A stretch of 64,000 nt of DNA, from positions 33,907,882 to 33,971,881 of the forward strand of contig OX419338.1 in assembly GCA_948470475.1 (NCBI GenBank). Direction: 5' to 3'. The notes under the pieces are model-generated. The model searched no databases, was not told the DNA's origin, and saw only the letters and a program-made list of their open reading frames with translations. The position numbers and the translations under genes are program-made. The stretch comes from Galaxea fascicularis (lineage: Eukaryota > Cnidaria > Anthozoa > Scleractinia > Euphylliidae). This document shows positions 25,364-37,985 of this stretch, piece after piece (within the stretch, counting starts at the first letter, position 1; the number at the start of each line of letters is the position of its first letter).

Positions 25364-28300
25364 ATGGAGGGAAACGGTGACATTTTGACTCCAGGTAACG
25401 TACCTACTTCTCCTGGAGGAAACGAAGAAGGTGAGTACAAAGTAAACCCAGAAATTACAGTTTTGTGATACAAAGAGTGAACTTCAATTTTTACCGCAGA
25501 ATCGGGTGAAGTCAAGATACTGAACGTGGAACCCGATGCAGAGGTATTTAAGCTTAATGATCTTTTTTCAACTTTGTAGGCGTCAGTTGCACTCGAGATA
25601 ACCTAAAGTTACCTTCAAAAATATTAGTTATAGATAAGGCAAAACCTCAGCGAATATTCTTTGACGTTATCGAGGAGTACAATCAGAAAGTAGTTTTGTT
25701 TGGCGACCAGGGTTAGTTGTATTAATTAATTAAATACATTGCGCGCAATCAGATCGATTTAAGAATGCAAAGTAAACAATTTGTAGAGACTGTTCCCCTA
25801 GGACTTGTTATGCCCGAATTTGAGATTGAAGTCGGCTTGATGAATGTTTTAAGTCACAAGAACCAAAATTTGATAAAGTCGTGCACATTAAACACACAAC
25901 ACAACCGAATCTCATCTGTGCCGAGTTTGAAAATATGCTTGCACAGCTAACATTGGGGTTTGTGTAGAAATCATACCAGAGATAGACCTAGTTCCTTGGA
26001 CTTGTTGGAGGACATGATTTTGGCCAATAAAGGTCCTTCACCAAGTCTAATGAACTTTAGTGAACAGCTGATTTTGCAGCCCCCTATGTAGAGTAAGGGT
26101 CATGCCTTTTCTGTTAGTGGTTGCACAGGGGAAATGTTTGCGCTTCCTGTCCTCAAGTTTGTCTGGTATCTTCACCTGCAATTGGAGTGTTCTTGAGTCA
26201 GAGTTTGTACGATTACAAAAGGAGGAGCATACTGTTGATTTCCACACCAAAAACAGAAGAGTTGTTCTTTTGTAAGCTGTGTTTGACTCATGCATGAGAT
26301 TAAGTTGAAATGGTTTAATATTCAGTTGACGTCCAGTGCTCAGCTGTGGCCCACAGATTATTGCCACAAGAACCCCTGTCCAGTAGCACATTCCTTGAAG
26401 GACTAAAATGTCCAAGTTTTGTCGCAGATTAATTGTACCTAGTTAGTAGACAACATTCAAATTCTGACATAAAATTTTTGCTTTTATTTGACCTGCAGGA
26501 AGTTGACCTAACTCATGCAAGGATTGAAAAACTAGAAAACTTAGAACGACTGACTTGTGTTAAGGTACTCAATTGCCGGTATATTATAACGTAAAATAAC
26601 ATATTTTTTGTTTGTGTATGCCTTTTCAAATTGTTTTCTCTTTGACTCTGTGTCAATAACTTTCTGTCATCACATTTCCCTGCTTTCACATAATTTCTAC
26701 CTGCATAATTTTTTTTAAATCTTTTTTTCACATAATTTTTAACTACTGATCTACTTTACCCCTTGACATTTCAGTTTCTCTCTCTGAGGAGAAATAAAAT
26801 TACCAAGCTTGAAGGTCTCAACACACTCACAACATTGGAGGAATTGGACTTGTATGATAATCAAATCAGTCAGATAGAGGGTCTGGACAGTTTGACCGCC
26901 CTCACGTAAGAAAGCTGTGTTTTGACAAAATAGTAAGCTACAGTAATACAGCCTTGTCTAATCTACATTCACTGTAGGCAACACAGTTTACAGTCAGTGA
27001 AGCCTGGATTTTTTCTGTGAAGTACATAATCATAAAAATTAATTATTATTTTATCCTGGAAAGACCAATCGGCTGGTAATACCATCAGCTGGTATCAACT
27101 GGTGTCCAACACTAGTTATTATTACAAAGTAAATCATTGTATTGGTTTTTGATGAGAGGGGAAAACTGGAGTCCCTGGGGGAAGACCTCTTGAAGCAGAG
27201 TAGAGAACCATCAAACTCAGCCCACCTATGATGCCGGCTCCAGGAAACTGATACATTTGTCTGTTTATAGGAAGTAATTTTTGAACATCCGTTTTGAGAA
27301 ACTAAACCTCATTCATGTTTATTTTGAATTTCTTTCTCACAAGTCAAGTACCTTAACAGCTCTCAAAACTTTACTCATTTGCATAACTTTTATCATTTCT
27401 GTGAAGTAAATCGCATCTTGAAATAGCACCTTACTGGAAAATGTCAATACTTTGTTTCCAGGAGTTTGGATTTGTCATTTAATCTGATCAAGGTAATAGA
27501 AAACTTGGGATGTTTAACAAGACTGAAGAAGCTCTTCTTCGTTCAAAACAAGATCTCCAAAATTGATGGTCTTCAAAATCTATCGCAGCTTGAGATGGTG
27601 GAGCTTGGTGCAAACAAGATTAGGGTGAGGCAAATGATCATGCTTCTTTAACTTAACTTTGAGATATGCTTGATTCAGTGGAAGTGCAAAAATAGTGGTC
27701 TTGTTTTGCTACAGCAATATAATACTGTCATGGCACTGCGTGCTATCTACATGTACCTCTCAGTTATGAACATACTGTGTGAGTGCATTTTGTGTATGAG
27801 TGAAGGTTCATGCAGTGTGTGGCAATATTATAAAATGTCATTCAGCTGCTTATTATATCGGTAATTATGTAATGGAAACATAATCCTGATTCTTATCTTT
27901 AAGGTCTTAGAGGGTTTTGAAGGCCTCACACAGCTAAACAGTTTGTTTGTGGGAAAGAACAAAATTACCAAACTTGAGGTATTTTAAAAGTTAAATTTTA
28001 GAATATTATCCTTACTGTAATGGACATTTGATTCCTATTTTTAGTTGAAAAGACTGAATTTTGCAGAAATGAATCTTAGGGAGATTCTGGTCATCTCAAA
28101 GGGTTTTCAACCCAGTTTTAAAGGTGTCAGCATTGACAATTAGGTATTTTTAGCTATTACTTTCCCTCTCTTCTGTGCAGTTGTGTATTAAATAAACAGG
28201 GTTCTCCCTAAATTTTGGAGTAGAAGGAGAATAAAATGGAGTAGCCGGCAGAGGAACTTATTAAGGCGTGCAAGTGCCTTCCATGCGCCTCTGGTGCGTG

Positions 28301-31149
28301 GGGGGGGGGGGGGGGATGGGAGGAGGGAAAAGCTAGGAGAAGTGCCGTTTTTTGTTGGTAACCGCTGCCTCGTAATCTGAGCCTGTTTCGTTTGCTGAAC
28401 GTTTAATCGATGTCTGCAAGCAGATTCAAGCGTGGCGAAATTCTTGACGAAACTTAAAAGTTTGTTCAGTCAAGAACAATAGTTGGACACTTGGCTCCTT
28501 AAGGAATGTATTTACCCAAGGGAAAGTAGGCGTCGCAAATGGAAAAGTTGTCATTGGATATAAAACAAAGTATTTATTTATTTTTTTATTTGGATCTTAG
28601 TAGCCGGCGCCCAGGATGACATGTTTTACATTTGCTTTGATAGCAGTCCAACTTACTGCAGCTTGAAGTGTCTGATTTGACTTTAAAATGTACTCATAAC
28701 TGCATTACCAGTGTTTTAAACAACCAAACCTGTCTGATTGGCATCAATTTTGCTTTGTTGGTAGAATCTCAGTTGTCTCACAAATTTAAAGCTGCTTAGT
28801 ATACAGGTGAGTCAATTGCCCTTTAAAGTGGTTCGAAATAGTTTTCATTTTCTTGAGACAAGTTCTACAAATTCTTTTCTAAGTTATGTTTGGTTCATCA
28901 TATCACTATGAAATTTGGCACAGAAATAAAAGAAACATCATAGATTCATTACATGGCATTTATTTCAGAAAACCTGTCACCATGGCAACCATATGACGCA
29001 TTCAGTTGAGCCCCTAAAATCGAAATCTTTTATCTTATTTAAAAAACAGGTCGGTGAAATCTTCTCAAACTTCTATATTATGTTACCAGGAATGATCTTC
29101 AAAATGTTTCAATTTAAAAAAATTCTGTAGGGAAGATTAAGAATAAAACTACGTTTTGATTATTGCTTTCTTAATTTTTTCCCTACCTACAGAATTTTTT
29201 AAAAGTCGGACTATAAACACAGTCAATTGATCTTAGTTGTTACCGAAAAAATCGAAAAAATCTACCGAGCGAAAGCGGTAAAAACAGGCGAGTAAAGTAA
29301 AGTTAGTCAACAAGATTAGCATTTGAGCATGTGCAACACACGCATGCTATTACTTTTTTTAGATATGGCATAAGTTGTTTACGCGCGCGCGCTCTCGGCT
29401 AAAAACCCTTTCGAGCCTCCTTAAACCCTAAGATCAAACCAAATTCAAAATTTTCATTTGCTGCTCGTACATGTTTTCTGTAGAAGTAGAGAGGTGGAGG
29501 TGTTGACGTATCAAGCCAATTCACCTTGTGTGGTCCTTTTCTTAATTTTTGTGACCACTCTGTTATATATTTATAAAGCATTGATATTACAACAAGAAAT
29601 TTCATCCTAATCACTCTTATGGTTTAAAGGGTTAAGAGCAAAGATGGACTGATAGACAGACTGACTGACTGATAGACAGACTGAGAGACTGACAGACAGA
29701 CTGGCAGACTGACTGACTGACAGACTGGCAGACTGACTGACTGTCTGACTGACTGACTGACTGGCTGACTGACTAACTGACTGACTGACAGACAGACTGA
29801 CTAAGAGACTGACAGACAGACTGGCAGACTGACTGACAGACAGACAGGGCTGGTATCTACTGAAAATAAGCATAGTTTTGAAAATCTAAAAAAAAAACTC
29901 AAAAACTCATTCCTGGAATCATATTGACCTTAGGATGTTTCAACAGAAGGTTATGGATAAATGCTCGAACTTGATTCAGTAGGTGAGGTTGACATGTCAG
30001 ACATATTGACTAGCACTGATGTTAAATTGTTAGAGCAACCGTATTGTCAAGCTGGAAGGCTTAGACAGTCTGGTCAACCTGGAGGAACTCTATATCAGTC
30101 ATAATGGTATTGAAGAGATAGAGGGTCTTGACAACCTGGTAAGTGTGATGTGTGATGTGGGTTTCCTGTAGCAGAGCTGACAATGCACTCTTAAAAGAGA
30201 GTGCGTGGTACCTCGTTATGTCGTAATTAAATTTTTTCCAAGAACATTTTCGTGTCAAGATTTGCTCAATGTGAGCAACAATAAACAAACAACAACAACA
30301 AGTTATTTACAGAAAACGTTGATAATAATGGTTTGTCCTTTAAGTAGCCATAAAGCCGATCAAGGTGGGACAAGACCAAGACTTTAGAAATACACCTAAA
30401 AGAAATAACAAGATGACCCGCTGACTTTTAACTTACTGTTGGCCATAATTATGACATCAGCTATTTTAGTGCCTGTTTTCACAACTTTTTGCCAGTGAGA
30501 CCCTTAGCTACTCTCCAAAAATACCAGTAGCCATGTTGATCCTAGCAGTTTGCAGGACATGGGCCGTTTGATTCTAGAACAGTCGTCATTGGAGCACCAA
30601 ACCAGTGTATGCCAGGTCTGTTGTGCCGGGTTAGTTTCTGTTGGGGACTTGGATGTTTTCATTTCTTTCTTTTCTGTCAGTTTTTGTTACAAGCTTGTTT
30701 CGTGGTGAACAGTACATCTTTATCATGTCTTTCCCGAGCTCAAAATTTTAATTTTTTTTTAATTGTTCACATTTTGCTCATTTTTATTTTGTTTTGCTTT
30801 GTTTATGCAGACAAAACTCACAACATTGGATTTAGCATCTAACAGGATAAAAAGAATAAAAAATGTCTCCCATCTTGTCGACTTGGAAGAATTCTGGGTA
30901 TGTGAACCGTTTGACACTCTGTTCATAAAAACTATCAGTAATAGGCAATCCATATTTCTTTTTCTATTTTCACAGTTTAATGACAATCAGTTGGAATCTT
31001 GGGATGACCTAGACCAGCTTAGAAACTGCACCAAATTACAAACAATTTACCTGGAGAGAAATCCAATCTGGAAGGACACATCCTACAGACGAAAAATAAA
31101 ACTGGCTTTGCCAACTGTCACACAGATTGATGCCACACTGTGCGGTTAA
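25364..31149 (+). CDS. PPP1R7: Protein phosphatase 1 regulatory subunit 7 (SDS22)
   Basis: A nuclear and cytoplasmic leucine-rich-repeat partner of PP1 catalytic subunits, needed for PP1 maturation and mitotic exit. Exons: 25364-25430, 25500-25543, 26499-26564, 26775-26905, 27462-27624, 27904-27978, 28765-28806, 30034-30138, 30811-30897, 30976-31149. All are GT-AG and in phase, giving 317 residues, shorter than the human protein mainly at the N terminus. I count 11 SDS22-type LRRs, for example FLSLRRNKITKLEGLNTLTT, ELDLYDNQISQIEGLDSL and TLDLASNRIKRIKNV, then the cap ERNPIWKDTSYRRKIKLALP. AATAAA near 31874 could be the poly(A) signal. Intron 7 (28807-30033) holds a GACT array. Confidence 0.97.
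27142..27245 (-). mobile_element. tRNA-derived SINE, family A, copy 3 (fragment)
   Basis: The plus strand has TTGGTTTTTGATGAGAGGGG, AAGACCTCTTGAAGCAGAGT and CAGCCCACCTATGATGCCGG, matching the body of the other copies. The tRNA-like head is missing. It lies in intron 4 of PPP1R7. Confidence 0.75.
29643..29850. repeat. (GACT/GACA)n tetranucleotide array
   Basis: About 200 bp of GACTGACTGACA-type units with TAGA and GGCA variants. The minus strand reads a spurious SVSQSVSQ ORF. It lies in intron 7 of PPP1R7. Confidence 0.92.
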
Positions 31150-32743
31150 AAGACACAAGAACTTTCCCGGAAAGAAAAAAAAATTGGGTACTGCATTTTA
31201 AAATGTGATGGCCATATTCCTTCGTGGCCAAAACATTCAGAGCTTTTTTTTTTTTGTGGCTGTGCTTTTTACTTTTGTCGCTTTTTTCTGGCGGTGGTTT
31301 TCGGAGAAATTTCCATTCTCCTTCTAAACTCTTTGGCAGCTGGGTTTTTGTGAATTGCTTCTTCAGACTCTTTGTTACAAGTTCTTGAAAAGAAATATGG
31401 CTGGCAACTTTACCTGAGCTGTGAACGAGCATTTCATGATTATAACGCTTGAGATTTTGGAAAATTGAAGATTACAGCCAAGTTTGCACAAGACTAATTA
31501 CAAGTTAGCCGTATACTGCGCGAACATCAGGAACATTTACCGTAGTCTTCAGAAAAGCTTTGGAAGATACGAACTTCGTTTTAGCACTAGGTTTACTGAA
31601 AGGTGTACAGATTGAGGAATTTCGTATTAAATGTTTCTTCATTTGAACTAACATTTGTCGTTCCCTTTCTACACGTGTGAATCAGCATCGTGCATGGTTA
31701 CTCAAAACTGTTGCTGTGTATTGCTTATGTCACCGTTAGCAGGAAATTCACAATATCAGTCGTCAAATGCCTGTACTGATTATCGCTTAAAGCGGGAAAT
31801 ACAGTTTTCTTGATTGGGAAAGTTGAAATGGCAGTGAAATTGCAACATGTTCCCTACCAAATAAGTTCGAACAAATAAAATTTAGCATACAGAATGCTCT
31901 AATTTACTTTCGAAAAGTGTTGAAAGCACAAAGAGCTGCAAATTGAACATAACATCGTTCGAAACCAAGTGATAGGAGACAAACTAGCACCTCGGGATGG
32001 CAATAGACTTGAAGAAATTAGTCAGTGCTGTACATCCCGTAGTCCCGCGAGACCTCCAGGTTTCTGATCCGGCGCCACAAACGGTTAACACTTCCTCAAC
32101 TGTACCTTGGGTTACAAGTGGCTTGGTCTTCATATTCAAGGTTCAAATAAGATACGAAGTTTGTTTCACTCAGTTTCCCTCGCTGTCGTTACAGGCAACT
32201 TCGTTTAGGAACTCGTGCGTACCAGAAAGCGGTTTCTTTTGATCACGTTTGCACCCCCTCTTAGAATTTAATTACAAAAATGTTTTTCTTTTATGAACAA
32301 TGAACGTAATAAGTGAAGATGATATTTCTCATTTCAATCCGTGTTACAAAACAAAGACAGTAATTTAATTTGGCCTCTTGTTGTTCTACACTTATTATTC
32401 TGGAATGTTTTTTCAAATAAAGAAACTCAAAAGAAAGAAGTCGGCCAAAACCAAGCAATTTATTGAAAAAACGTTTTCGCCGTAAGTTCTTTCGAACAGA
32501 CAACTCCAAACTTAAAACAGAACTTAACCTGTACAGAAAAAATAATGAAAAACTCGACGCGAACTTTGCACCAACTAAAAACTTTGAATGCCAGTCTCTA
32601 AAAATGGATTTTCGATCAACCGTTCTAGCATTACAATGGTATTCTACCAGTAAAACGGAAGAAGGCTGTTACGCCTCGAAAGTGTGTCATACAACGGGCT
32701 GTGAAATATCCAAAGCTCTTTTTCCATGACTCAATCATTATTG

Positions 32744-33319
32744 TTACACAGAAGCAGTCCAAATGTAAAGGGTATCGTTTCGTGTATGAACAGTTTTGTA
32801 ACGAATTTGTGTACCATCCACGGTCGTATTCCCAGTAAAGTTTTGGCTCGAAACATGTAACCCCGAGTTAGAACTTTTCTCATCTCCGCAACTGTTTCTA
32901 CTACGGACGGTATTGAAATCGGCTGTCATGTGTTTGTTAAAAACAGCTTCCAAATCCATGGCCACTTTCTCGTACACCAAACTCTTATCAGTTGTGTCTT
33001 TTTGCAAAGCTTTATCTTTTTTCCGCTTTTCGTTGTTTTTGGCAGAAATCGAGCCCCCGGCGCCGTTAACTAAATTTTTCTTCAAGTTTCTCCCCTCCGA
33101 GGCTGTTTTTTGCTTTCTAGAGGCTTGTGACTGTATTTCGGTCTTGAGTCGTCCCTCAACGCAAGATGTCCGCAGTAAACAAGGATCGGTCTTCTCGCCT
33201 GAACTCCGTTTCTTTGCGGCTTTTATTTCAACGATGTTGTTGAATATCTTGCCGTATTCCTCTCTAAGCTCCTCTTCGAAGCTATCAATGGAGAGCATCT
33301 CATTTGTCTTGTGTTGCAT
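32744..33319 (-). CDS. Unrecognised intronless ORF, 191 aa
   Basis: A single open frame starting MQHKTNEMLSIDSFEEELRE with a TAA-free run to its stop at 32744-32746. It is hydrophilic and Lys/Ser-rich (NNEKRKKDKALQKDTTDK), with an acidic, helix-prone start and end-to-end lack of signal peptide or membrane segment; probably mostly disordered. No family recognised. It is convergent with PPP1R7. A YY1-like CCGCCATTTTG lies about 290 bp upstream at 33604-33614. That motif and the ORF length argue for a real gene. Against this, no splicing or homology supports it. Confidence 0.5.
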   Translation of the reverse strand: MQHKTNEMLSIDSFEEELREEYGKIFNNIVEIKAAKKRSSGEKTDPCLLRTSCVEGRLKTEIQSQASRKQKTASEGRNLKKNLVNGAGGSISAKNNEKRKKDKALQKDTTDKSLVYEKVAMDLEAVFNKHMTADFNTVRSRNSCGDEKSSNSGLHVSSQNFTGNTTVDGTQIRYKTVHTRNDTLYIWTASV

Positions 33320-33603
33320 ATATTCTAATTGCTACTTTATCAGTCATCAGTTTTAACCAGCGTATAATAAAGGTCTTTAACAGGAAAACATTAAATTACC
33401 CATTATAATTAATCACAAATTAGCAAGCCAACGGACTGTGAAATAAGCTCAGTGACTTTCATATGTGAACCGCTTAATAAGAACAGTCACTGTTGACTTC
33501 CGCGGCTTGAACACTGCAAAAATTTCTTTGCAGTCATGTTACGTCTGCTAATAAACATGCAGTCAAAAGAAGGAGATTCAGGTCCTTTGGAAGTATCATT
33601 AAT

Positions 33604-33614
33604 CCGCCATTTTG
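33604..33614 (-). promoter_or_regulatory. YY1-like motif upstream of the 191-aa ORF
   Basis: CCGCCATTTTG (minus strand CAAAATGGCGG), on the 5' side of the minus-strand ORF starting at 33319. Function is inferred from the motif only. Confidence 0.4.
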
Positions 33615-33956
33615 AAAAAAGGACCACACAGTACTTAACGTCAGGAATTAGTCGTTTTTTCGGAGAAGTATAACCTATCAATCTAAAAAAGGGAAAAAAC
33701 AATAAAAGAAAGAGCTTTCAGATCTTATATTTTATTTAACCTTATTACATTGTAACAATGTCAACTAAACGAGTCATCTTATCATTTTTATTTCACTACA
33801 GTTATTTTCTAGGTCATTCTGGCAATCTATTTTTTCCAGTTTCAGTTCTTAAGTTTTCCTTAATTTTTTTCTTCTCCTACAATAATTTTATTTTCAGGCC
33901 CGCTGGAGGAAAGAATGCGTTCTAACAATAAAAATACAAAAGCGCTGTTGATAATC

Positions 33957-34562
33957 ACCTTTTCATAAAATACAATAGTAAAGGTTTAATTTTAAGGAAG
34001 GAGAGGTTTCACTTGAAATTTTGTTTGTATTTAGTCTGTTCTAGCTGGTCATCGAAATATCGATTGTATTTTGAAAGTACAGTATTACATCAGCAATGTA
34101 AAACATCGGTATTTTTATCCCTGTTTCCCTTTCAAATTCGTCTTTTTTCCTTTTTTTCGGTATCGTACGTATTATGGTTGGGTTGATCTATTTGACTGAA
34201 AAAAAAACCTCATGTTTTAGCGTTCTTCTAATAATGATGCTCAAAGTTTCAATACGATAAACTCCTTTTTATACAATCAACTCTATATATTCTGCAACTT
34301 TTTATATGGTTATTTTTAACGCCATGGAGGTCCGAGGCGGGGAAAGTCCCTTTTCTTCCAAATGGTTGAACACTTCATATTTACTGTGGACAGCCTGATT
34401 CTATCCACCGGTCACCGAGGAATTGCGAACAAACGATGGAATGATAAAGCACTTGGCATATGGAAAGAATGGCGAAAAGAGAAACCTTACTGATGAAAGC
34501 CTTAAACCAGAGTTTGGAACTGTTTCTCACCAAACCAGCCATGATAAAAAATTGTAACAACC
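33957..34562. repeat. Duplicated 0.6-kb block, copy 1
   Basis: Shares long near-identical runs with 35740-36345, such as CTCATGTTTTAGCGTTCTT, TACAATCAACTCTATATATT and GGCGGGGAAAGTCCCTTTTC. The minus strand keeps an open frame (MAGLVRNSSKLWFKAFISKV...) in both copies. It may be a terminal repeat of a decayed element or a local duplication. Confidence 0.8.
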
Positions 34563-35670
34563 GACCACTACAACTCATATAAGGAATGGACGTTTTGATT
34601 GGTAAAATCACAGTAACAGATCATTTTCATGATTGACATTGACATTAACAAGATGAACAGGACTTTAAAGTGGCGTTCCATATCATGTGAAAAGAAAAGA
34701 GAAATATGAGAATAGAACGATATAGGAAAAACATGGCAGAACGTGAGAAAGTATGACAGAGAATGAGACGCTGAAGAGATCCTAGACGTGAAAGAGACAA
34801 ATAGATAGTAGATGATAGGAGGACATATGAGAGTCAGTATGAGTGGTGATTAAGTTGGAGAAAACAGTGAAATGAGAATATGATGTGGAAAACAGTGGAA
34901 CCTCGTCTTACAACTTCCACATCGATTTGAATTGACCACCGTTTTGCCGCTCTCCCCAACAAAACACCACGTGGACAACCGTACGTTTTTCTTTTATAAA
35001 AGTCCTTGTTATGACGTCAACTCTGAGCAACCCTACTTATCCCATCTTTCTTCAATTAGATATTTCCAGAGTTCCACTGTGTGAGGAAAAAGTCAGATAC
35101 GCGATCGATGAGAATATGAAAACGAATGCGAGAAAAATCAGTAAACTAGTAAATTTGTTATTTGGTTTGTTGTCCCGAGAGGTTTTGGGAGAGACTGAAA
35201 GTTCAAGATTAGGTTACCCATTTTATATGAAAAATATAAAGACATACGTGAAAGACGGTGAAACCTATCTGGCCACCTAAACAACAAAGATCTTGCTAAT
35301 GAAAATGCGATTAATGATGGTCCTCTCAAAAGAGGGTTGCCGCAGCGTTTTCGGCAGACGGAGAAAGATTATGCGAAACGGAGTTTAGGTTCGCATTTGA
35401 AGAGAATATGAGATGAAGGTTGAAGGAAAACGAAACACTAGTGCTGAGGGATAGGGAAGGAAAAGTAAAATGAGAAACATACGAAAAAGTGAAAAATCAG
35501 AGGCGAAGAAAGTAGACCACAAAGTATGGGAATAATGAGAGAGAACATAGAATTGCTTTTGGCACGTGCACAAACATGAGGCTTAAATAAGAGTTGAGAT
35601 GATGGACCGATTAGAATGACAGAGAATAAGAAGAACAGTGAACTACAGTGAATAACTGAACTGAATAACA

Positions 35671-35742
35671 GTGCGATACGAGAGGGACTATTGTAGAGAG
35701 TGTGAGATGAGAGGAAGAAATCAGATGGGAATCCCAGTTGAA
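35671..35742 (+). repeat. 72-bp repeat flanking the duplicated block, copy 1
   Basis: AACAGTGCGATACGAGAGGG, ACTATTGTAG and GAGGAAGAAATCAGA; its partner lies at 36493-36566. Together with the 0.6-kb blocks it shows that 33.9-36.6 kb grew by repeated duplication. Confidence 0.7.
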
Positions 35743-36345
35743 CCGCCTTCTCATGAAATGCTATAGTGAATGTTTAATTTTCAAGCAATTAAGGGGAGGT
35801 TTTCGCTTGAAATCATGCTGGTGTATTTAGTCTTTTAGGTCTGATCGAAATATATTGTATTTTGAAAGTATTTTACATCATCAATGTAAAAACATCGGTA
35901 TTTTTATTCCTTTTTCCCTCTCAAATTCGTCTTTTTTCCTATTTTTCGGTATCGTACGTGTTATGGGTGGGTTGGTGATTTGACTGAAAAAACTCATGTT
36001 TTAGCGTTCTTTTAACAATGATGCTCAAAGTTTCAATACAATAAACTCGTTTTTATACAATCAACTCTATATATTCTGCAACTTTTTAAATCGCTATTTT
36101 CAACTTTATCGAGGTCTGAGGCGGGGAAAGTCCCTTTTCTTCCAAATGGCTGAACACTTCATATTTACTGTGGACAGCCTGTTTCTATCCACCGGTCACC
36201 GAGGAATTGCGAACAAACGATGGAATGATAAAGCACTTGGCACATGGAAAGAATGGCGAAAAGAGAAACCTTACTGATGGAAGCCTTAAACCAGAGTTTG
36301 GAACTGTTTCTCACCAAACCCGCCATGATCAAACATTGTAAGAGT
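35740..36345. repeat. Duplicated 0.6-kb block, copy 2
   Basis: The direct-orientation partner of 33957-34562, offset about 1.78 kb. It is flanked on both sides by a further repeat (ACGAGAGGGACTATTGTAG...AGGAAGAAATCAGA) at 35671-35742 and 36493-36566. Confidence 0.8.
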
Positions 36346-36492
36346 AAAGGAACTTCCGACGTTAAATAACGTGTACCTTTTCCTTTACCTAACATATGAA
36401 ATTGCGTGTGGCACATGTGCAAGACCTTGATGCGTAAAGACAAGTTGCCGGTGAGGATGATGGGGCGATTAGAATGGCAGAAAACTAGACTG

Positions 36493-36566
36493 AATAACAG
36501 TGTGATACGAGAGGGACTATTGTAGGAAGTGCGAGAGGAGAGGAAGAAATCAGACGAGAATCCCAG
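36493..36566 (+). repeat. 72-bp repeat flanking the duplicated block, copy 2
   Basis: Partner of 35671-35742 with a few substitutions. The sequence between 36570 and 37400 shows no feature I can name. Confidence 0.7.
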
Positions 36567-37808
36567 AACACAAGTTTGAATATAAGAATATATAAGAGCA
36601 AGATATAAAATGCAAATATGAGAAAAGATTTATAGATCTGAGAATAAGCGAATGTGGGGTGAATTCGAAATTGGTTGAGAATGTGAACTCACATGACTCA
36701 TGAAAGGTCGCCAGTGCATCAGTAGTAGAGAAACAAACCATCTAGAACTGGATGATGCATATGGACGGACTGTGAGCGAGGCAAAGAGGAAAATAATATA
36801 AGAAAAATAACAATACCTTAAGCATGCCAAATAATGAGAGAGTACTAGTGGCTAATTAAAGACGATTATGAGGCACTTTGGTGGTATCAGAGTCATAAAA
36901 CGTTGTCTATTTGAGTTTCGTCAGACGTAGATGTAACTATGAATTGTACTGCAACTGTTATTGATGATTCCATCTGACTTGACGATTTAGTATCTTACTC
37001 AATGATCTCCAAAGTTAACACTGAGCTTACTCGGATTTTAGCGAGAAGAACGTCGCTTTATTTATCCGATCATAAACTGACCGCGCCAGTGAAGTTTAGC
37101 CAGCGATGTTAAGTGGAAAACGTTCATCTCGAGTCAGAGGAGATAATGAGCGAGGTTTGACGGAAATTCCAATATGATGACTTCCCTTCAGATCCCACTG
37201 AAAGGTTCCTTTCAAGAATGCCTCCCACCAAGTAACGCTTGATGCTGCCTTGCTATTGTTGCACGGTGTTTGCTAATAATAATAGTTTGTAAACACATCA
37301 ACAATGAAAACTACTTTCTTTCAGTCAAGCGCAGTTCAATCTCTGTTCATCGTCGTTAAGGCGCAACTTTAAGGCACACCTTGAGCCTGCTTCAACAAAA
37401 CAATGACATGATATTCGTGGAGTTATATTTCACGTTGCAGCGGTGACCACTTTCTGACTCATGGTCATCTTAATTGAACGCAAAAGCTTCAGCTCTTTTC
37501 TGGTATCTGGGGAGGGGGAATGGCTTGTGATTGTCCCTGCTCTTGTATCTATAGCAGGGAGAGAAAACAAATAAACAAATAAAGAATCATTACAGAGTGT
37601 TGCTTCCTTGAAATGTTTATTTTGCAGGCAATGATACCTGCGGCCATGTTTTTTGTTTCCATCGTTTAGCAACACAGCGTTTTTCGTTGAACTATGCTAA
37701 AAGCAGTTAGATTAACACACTACCTAGTTTCTTACATATGGAAATGCTTATTTTTGACGCTGCAAAAAGTTCTTCTACAGTTTGAAGAATTGATCTGCTG
37801 TCAACGTC

Positions 37809-37985
37809 AGTGGCTTCATAGTTCAGTCGGTTAGAGTGTCGCACCGGTATCGCGAGGTAACGGGTTCAAACCCCGTTGAGGTCCTGATGTTTTTTTTCAG
37901 GCTTGTTCACACAATGGCATAAAATTGCGTTCACAACTGCGAGGATCAGTCTTCATCTGACAGTTTGAAGAATAAAGACGTTTAG
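37809..37985 (+). mobile_element. tRNA-derived SINE, family C
   Basis: The head GGCTTCATAGTTCAGTCGGT has an A box; GGGTTCAAACCCCGTTGAGG has a B box. It folds roughly as a tRNA, but the anticodon loop lacks the invariant U33 and the anticodon stem has a mismatch. It continues into a tail (TTTTTTTCAGGCTTG, AATTGCGTTCACAACTGCGAGG), so it is a SINE and not a functional tRNA. Confidence 0.75.

Noticed and set aside
26047..26415. 122-codon minus-strand ORF in PPP1R7 intron 2
   Set aside because: Intronic, low similarity to anything known, no promoter or splice evidence.
29607..29873. Ser/Val/Gln repeat ORF on the minus strand
   Set aside because: Produced by the GACT array inside a PPP1R7 intron.
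31118..31432. 104-codon minus-strand ORF overlapping the PPP1R7 stop
   Set aside because: Its lysine-rich middle comes from T-rich PPP1R7 3' UTR sequence, and its end is antisense to the last PPP1R7 codons.
31997..32490. Possible small plus-strand gene (MAIDLKKLVSAVHPVVPRDL and a later KKLKRKKSAKTKQF segment)
   Set aside because: No convincing donor/acceptor pair joins the segments.
37811..37885. Functional tRNA gene
   Set aside because: A and B boxes are present, but the anticodon loop lacks U33, the anticodon stem has a mismatch, and a SINE-type tail follows.
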